Part shown: positions 31,515 to 33,604 of the stretch, piece after piece
How positions within the stretch are numbered: the stretch's first letter is position 1
Layout of the letters: each line of letters starts with the position of its first letter
NCBI GenBank assembly: GCA_020726285.1
Contig: DYSW01000015.1
Coordinates: forward strand, 1-33,604
Reading direction: 5' to 3'
DNA from: Melioribacter roseus
GTDB taxonomy: Bacteria > Bacteroidota > Ignavibacteria > Ignavibacteriales > Melioribacteraceae
DNA length: 33,604 nucleotides
The notes under the pieces: generated by a model
Seen by the model: only the letters and a program-made list of their open reading frames with translations
What the model was told of the DNA's origin: nothing
Database searches by the model: none
Made by a program: the position numbers and the translations under genes

Positions 31515-32885
31515 TTAGATTATACCGAGGGATCTTAAAAAAACGAGGAAAATTAGTATTGGGCTTACAAATCTTATGAAGAAAAACCAAATGTTGCCAA
31601 ACCAATAGAATTTATCGAAGAATGATTCAGAACCTTGTTTCAGATTTGCAATTGATTTTTCTTTCCCCCAAAAATAGCCAACAAAAATCGAGATTAATAA
31701 TCCACCAATTGGCAAAAATATGTTCGATGAAATGAAATCTATTAAATCAAAAAAGTTGAGCGAATTAATTGTTAAATTTGATAAAACATTGAAAGATAAC
31801 GCACTCGGAATTCCCAACAGAATTGTAAACGAGCCAAAAACAATAACAGCTTTTTTGCGTGACCAACCTTTTTCATCAACAAAATATGCTGTAATAACTT
31901 CGAGTAATGAAATTGTAGAAGTTAACGCTGCTAAAGCAAGTAAAATAAAAAACAAAATTGCGAAGAAATACCCACCTTGCATTTTAGCAAAAACTATCGG
32001 TAATGTATGAAAAACCAAACCCGGACCTGCATTTGGTTCCATTCCAACAGCAAATAGTGCTGGAAAAATTGCAAATGCTGCTAAAATAGCAACAGAAATA
32101 TCCAAAGTTACAACGCTAAAACCTGAAGAAATTATACTATCTTTTTTGTCCATATAACTTCCATAAGTTAACATTGCTCCCATTCCCAAACTTAACGAAA
32201 AGAAAGCTTGTCCTAAAGCTAATAGGAATGTTTCTGGGCGAACTGCTGACCAATTTAATTTTATCAGAAAACTCAATCCTAAATTGGAATTTTCTATTGT
32301 TAAAGATCGAACCACAAGAACCAATAAGATTATGAAAAGCAGTGGCATCATAATTTTACTACCGAGTTCAATTCCTTTTTGAACTCCAAAATAGACAAAA
32401 GACATTGTCAGAATCATAATAAGAATAAAGTAACTAACATTCCAATAAGAATTTCCAGTGAGAGTATTGAAATGATTTGCGGCATCAGTTGGCGATGAAA
32501 AACTGTAGAAAGTTCCTTTTATGGCTTCAATAATGTAGCCTATTGTCCAACCAGCAACTACTGAATAATAAGATAAAATGGCAAAACCAGCAATTACACC
32601 TAAAAAGCCCAATAATCTCCAGAATGGATGATTTTTTGATAAAGAAACAAATGCTCCTACTGGATTTCGGTTTGTAGTTCTTCCAATTACAATTTCTGCA
32701 TAAATTAAAGGTAAACCTATGACAATAACACTAAAAAGATAAATAAGAATAAATGCCGCCCCACCGTTTTCTCCAGCTAAATAAGGAAATTTCCAAATAT
32801 TGCCTAATCCAACTGCCGAACCAGCAGCCGCCAAAATAAAACCAATTTTAGAACCCCACTTCTCTCGTTTAATATTTTTTAGCAT
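31515..32885 (-). CDS. Sodium-dependent transporter, SNF/NSS family
   Basis: This 456-residue protein has about eleven helices. The N-terminal segment WGSKIGFILAAAGSAVGLGN, followed by IWKFPYLAGENGGAAFILIY, is the hallmark of neurotransmitter:sodium symporters and holds the Na+ and substrate site (unwound TM1). Also typical are 'GLPLIYAEIVIGR', 'GQAFFSLSLGMGAMLTYGSY' (TM6 region) and 'NAGPGLVFHTLPIVFAKMQG'. The eleven-helix bacterial forms (Tyt1/MhsT-like) have a similar length. It brings in amino acids with Na+; substrate unknown. It is the first gene of the operon with the AGCS symporter and phosphofructokinase, and lies back to back with the broken chemoreceptor gene, 144 nt away. Confidence 0.94.
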   Translation of the reverse strand: MLKNIKREKWGSKIGFILAAAGSAVGLGNIWKFPYLAGENGGAAFILIYLFSVIVIGLPLIYAEIVIGRTTNRNPVGAFVSLSKNHPFWRLLGFLGVIAGFAILSYYSVVAGWTIGYIIEAIKGTFYSFSSPTDAANHFNTLTGNSYWNVSYFILIMILTMSFVYFGVQKGIELGSKIMMPLLFIILLVLVVRSLTIENSNLGLSFLIKLNWSAVRPETFLLALGQAFFSLSLGMGAMLTYGSYMDKKDSIISSGFSVVTLDISVAILAAFAIFPALFAVGMEPNAGPGLVFHTLPIVFAKMQGGYFFAILFFILLALAALTSTISLLEVITAYFVDEKGWSRKKAVIVFGSFTILLGIPSALSFNVLSNLTINSLNFFDLIDFISSNIFLPIGGLLISIFVGYFWGKEKSIANLKQGSESFFDKFYWFGNIWFFFIRFVSPILIFLVFLRSLGII

Positions 32886-33029
32886 AAACTATCCAAATAG
32901 TTAAAAATTACAAAAAGCAAGTTAGAAAATAATAGAAGAAATCATTAAAAAAATATTTCTAAAATTCTAAAAAAATATATTATTCCGATTATCTTTATAA
33001 AATAAAATGCCTAATATTTTGGAAAACAA

Positions 33030-33555
33030 ATGTTTACTACAATCCGTGCAAAACTTTATGGGATGATGCTATCTGTTTTAGTAATTCTATTACTTTCTTT
33101 TATAACAACTTTCTTAACTTTGGAAAATCAAAAAGCAGACGCACTTATTTTTAATACAGCTGGAAAAACAAGAGTTTTATCACAAAAAATATCAAAAGAA
33201 GCTTTTCAAATTCAATATATTAAGCATCGAAAACGGAAATGAAAAAGTAGTGAGGGGAAAAAATAATATTCAAAATGCATCGCAAACGCTTAGTGAAATT
33301 ATTAATAAAACAAATGATGTTGTAGAAATTGTTACGAATATCGAATCAAATAGTAAAATTCAGTTAAATGTAGTTCAGGAAATAAGTAACAGCATTTCAG
33401 GAATTACAACAGTAACGGGTGAAACTGCGTTAGGAATTCAACAAATATCGCAAGCAAGCGACGACTTGAATAAACTAACCGAACGATTACAAGATTTAAT
33501 TTTAAGATTTAGAATTGATAAAGGTTCAAAAAGAAATACAAAATATCTGAGATAA
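33030..33555 (+). pseudogene. Methyl-accepting chemotaxis protein, broken by internal deletion and frameshift
   Basis: The first reading frame (33030-33242, 70 residues) has an N-terminal membrane helix (MLSVLVILLLSFITTFLTL) and the start of a PilJ-type sensor domain, FNTAGKTRVLSQKISKEAF, then turns to junk (YIKHRKRK) and stops. A second frame, readable from about 33223 to 33555, encodes SIENGNEKVVRGKNNIQNAS followed by 'QTLSEIINKTNDVV', 'GITTVTGETALGIQQISQAS' and 'LNKLTERLQDLI', the last helix of a chemoreceptor signalling domain. What should lie between (rest of the sensor, second membrane helix, HAMP domain and the CheA/CheW-binding hairpin tip) is missing, by estimate 300-450 residues. 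The junction lies near 33205-33225 and shifts the frame. Function must be lost. The downstream GTG at 33250 is not a credible gene start. Confidence 0.82.
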
Positions 33556-33556
33556 T

Positions 33557-33604
33557 ATGAGTTTAATATTTTCAAGAACTTGTGAATTAGCTTTTCAAGC
33601 AACT
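33557..33604 (+). CDS. Rrf2-like transcriptional regulator, only the first 16 codons
   Basis: The ATG at 33557 opens MSLIFSRTCELAFQAT and runs off the right edge. Rrf2 regulators begin in much the same way ('M...FSK.CEYALQAL'), being winged-helix proteins that often hold an Fe-S cluster and sense redox state, NO or iron. Sixteen residues are little evidence, so the call rests on this match alone. It begins 1 nt after the chemoreceptor pseudogene stop. Confidence 0.55.
   Translation, partial: MSLIFSRTCELAFQAT

Noticed and set aside
33250-33555. Stand-alone 101-residue gene starting at GTG 33250
   Set aside because: The same frame is open and chemoreceptor-like upstream of the GTG, and the residues are only the final helix of a chemoreceptor; it is the tail of the pseudogene.

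Overview
The window is strongly AT-rich DNA from a Gram-negative bacterium of the Bacteroidota/Chlorobiota (FCB) group. The best lineage guess is Ignavibacteria or Kapabacteria, but this is inference from gene content. The signs are a type IX secretion (T9SS) sorting domain of the 'YPNPFNPNT' kind, PorV/PorQ-type outer-membrane proteins, a TonB receptor with an N-terminal carboxypeptidase-regulatory domain, a menaquinone methyltransferase, and promoters of the Bacteroidota type (TTG-N20-TAnnTTTR). I see no IS element, prophage, CRISPR array or recognisable defence system.

Layout. 1-8951 (minus) is an envelope operon transcribed leftwards: TonB receptor, DUF4876-like lipoprotein, DUF6850-like outer-membrane barrel, a YCF48/BNR beta-propeller with a T9SS tail, and an SBBP-repeat exoprotein cut by the window edge. 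9080-9285 holds a 59-residue HTH protein followed by a terminator-like palindrome. 9488-12081 holds a VOC-domain lipoprotein, two tRNA-Ser genes on the opposite strand, an EamA exporter and a periplasmic thioredoxin-like protein. 12352-18717 (plus) is a tight six-gene run: lipoprotein, beta-propeller with a C-terminal FlgD-like domain, two PorV/PorQ paralogues, a FemAB-like acyltransferase and a glycosyltransferase. 18731-21829 (minus) is a LolCDE-type ABC transporter.

21940-22412 is a five-tRNA array (Pro, Arg, His, Glu, Glu) that runs straight into a PlsC-type acyltransferase. 23242-28355 (minus) is an overlapping run of MFS transporter, rsmA/ksgA, mgtE, PAP2 phosphatase and ubiE/menG. A tRNA-Asn with a strong terminator follows. 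28676-32885 (minus) carries two Na+-coupled amino-acid transporters and a phosphofructokinase with pyrophosphate-type active-site residues. At the right edge lies a chemoreceptor gene destroyed by an internal deletion, then the first 16 codons of an Rrf2-like regulator.

How it fits together. Much of the window concerns the cell envelope: TonB uptake, T9SS export and anchoring, lipoprotein sorting and phospholipid synthesis. The rest is housekeeping (rRNA methylation, Mg2+ uptake, menaquinone, glycolysis). The least understood parts are the receptor/DUF4876/DUF6850 operon and the propeller-PorV-PorV-FemAB-glycosyltransferase cassette. All functional statements rest on reading motifs by eye; no database search was run.
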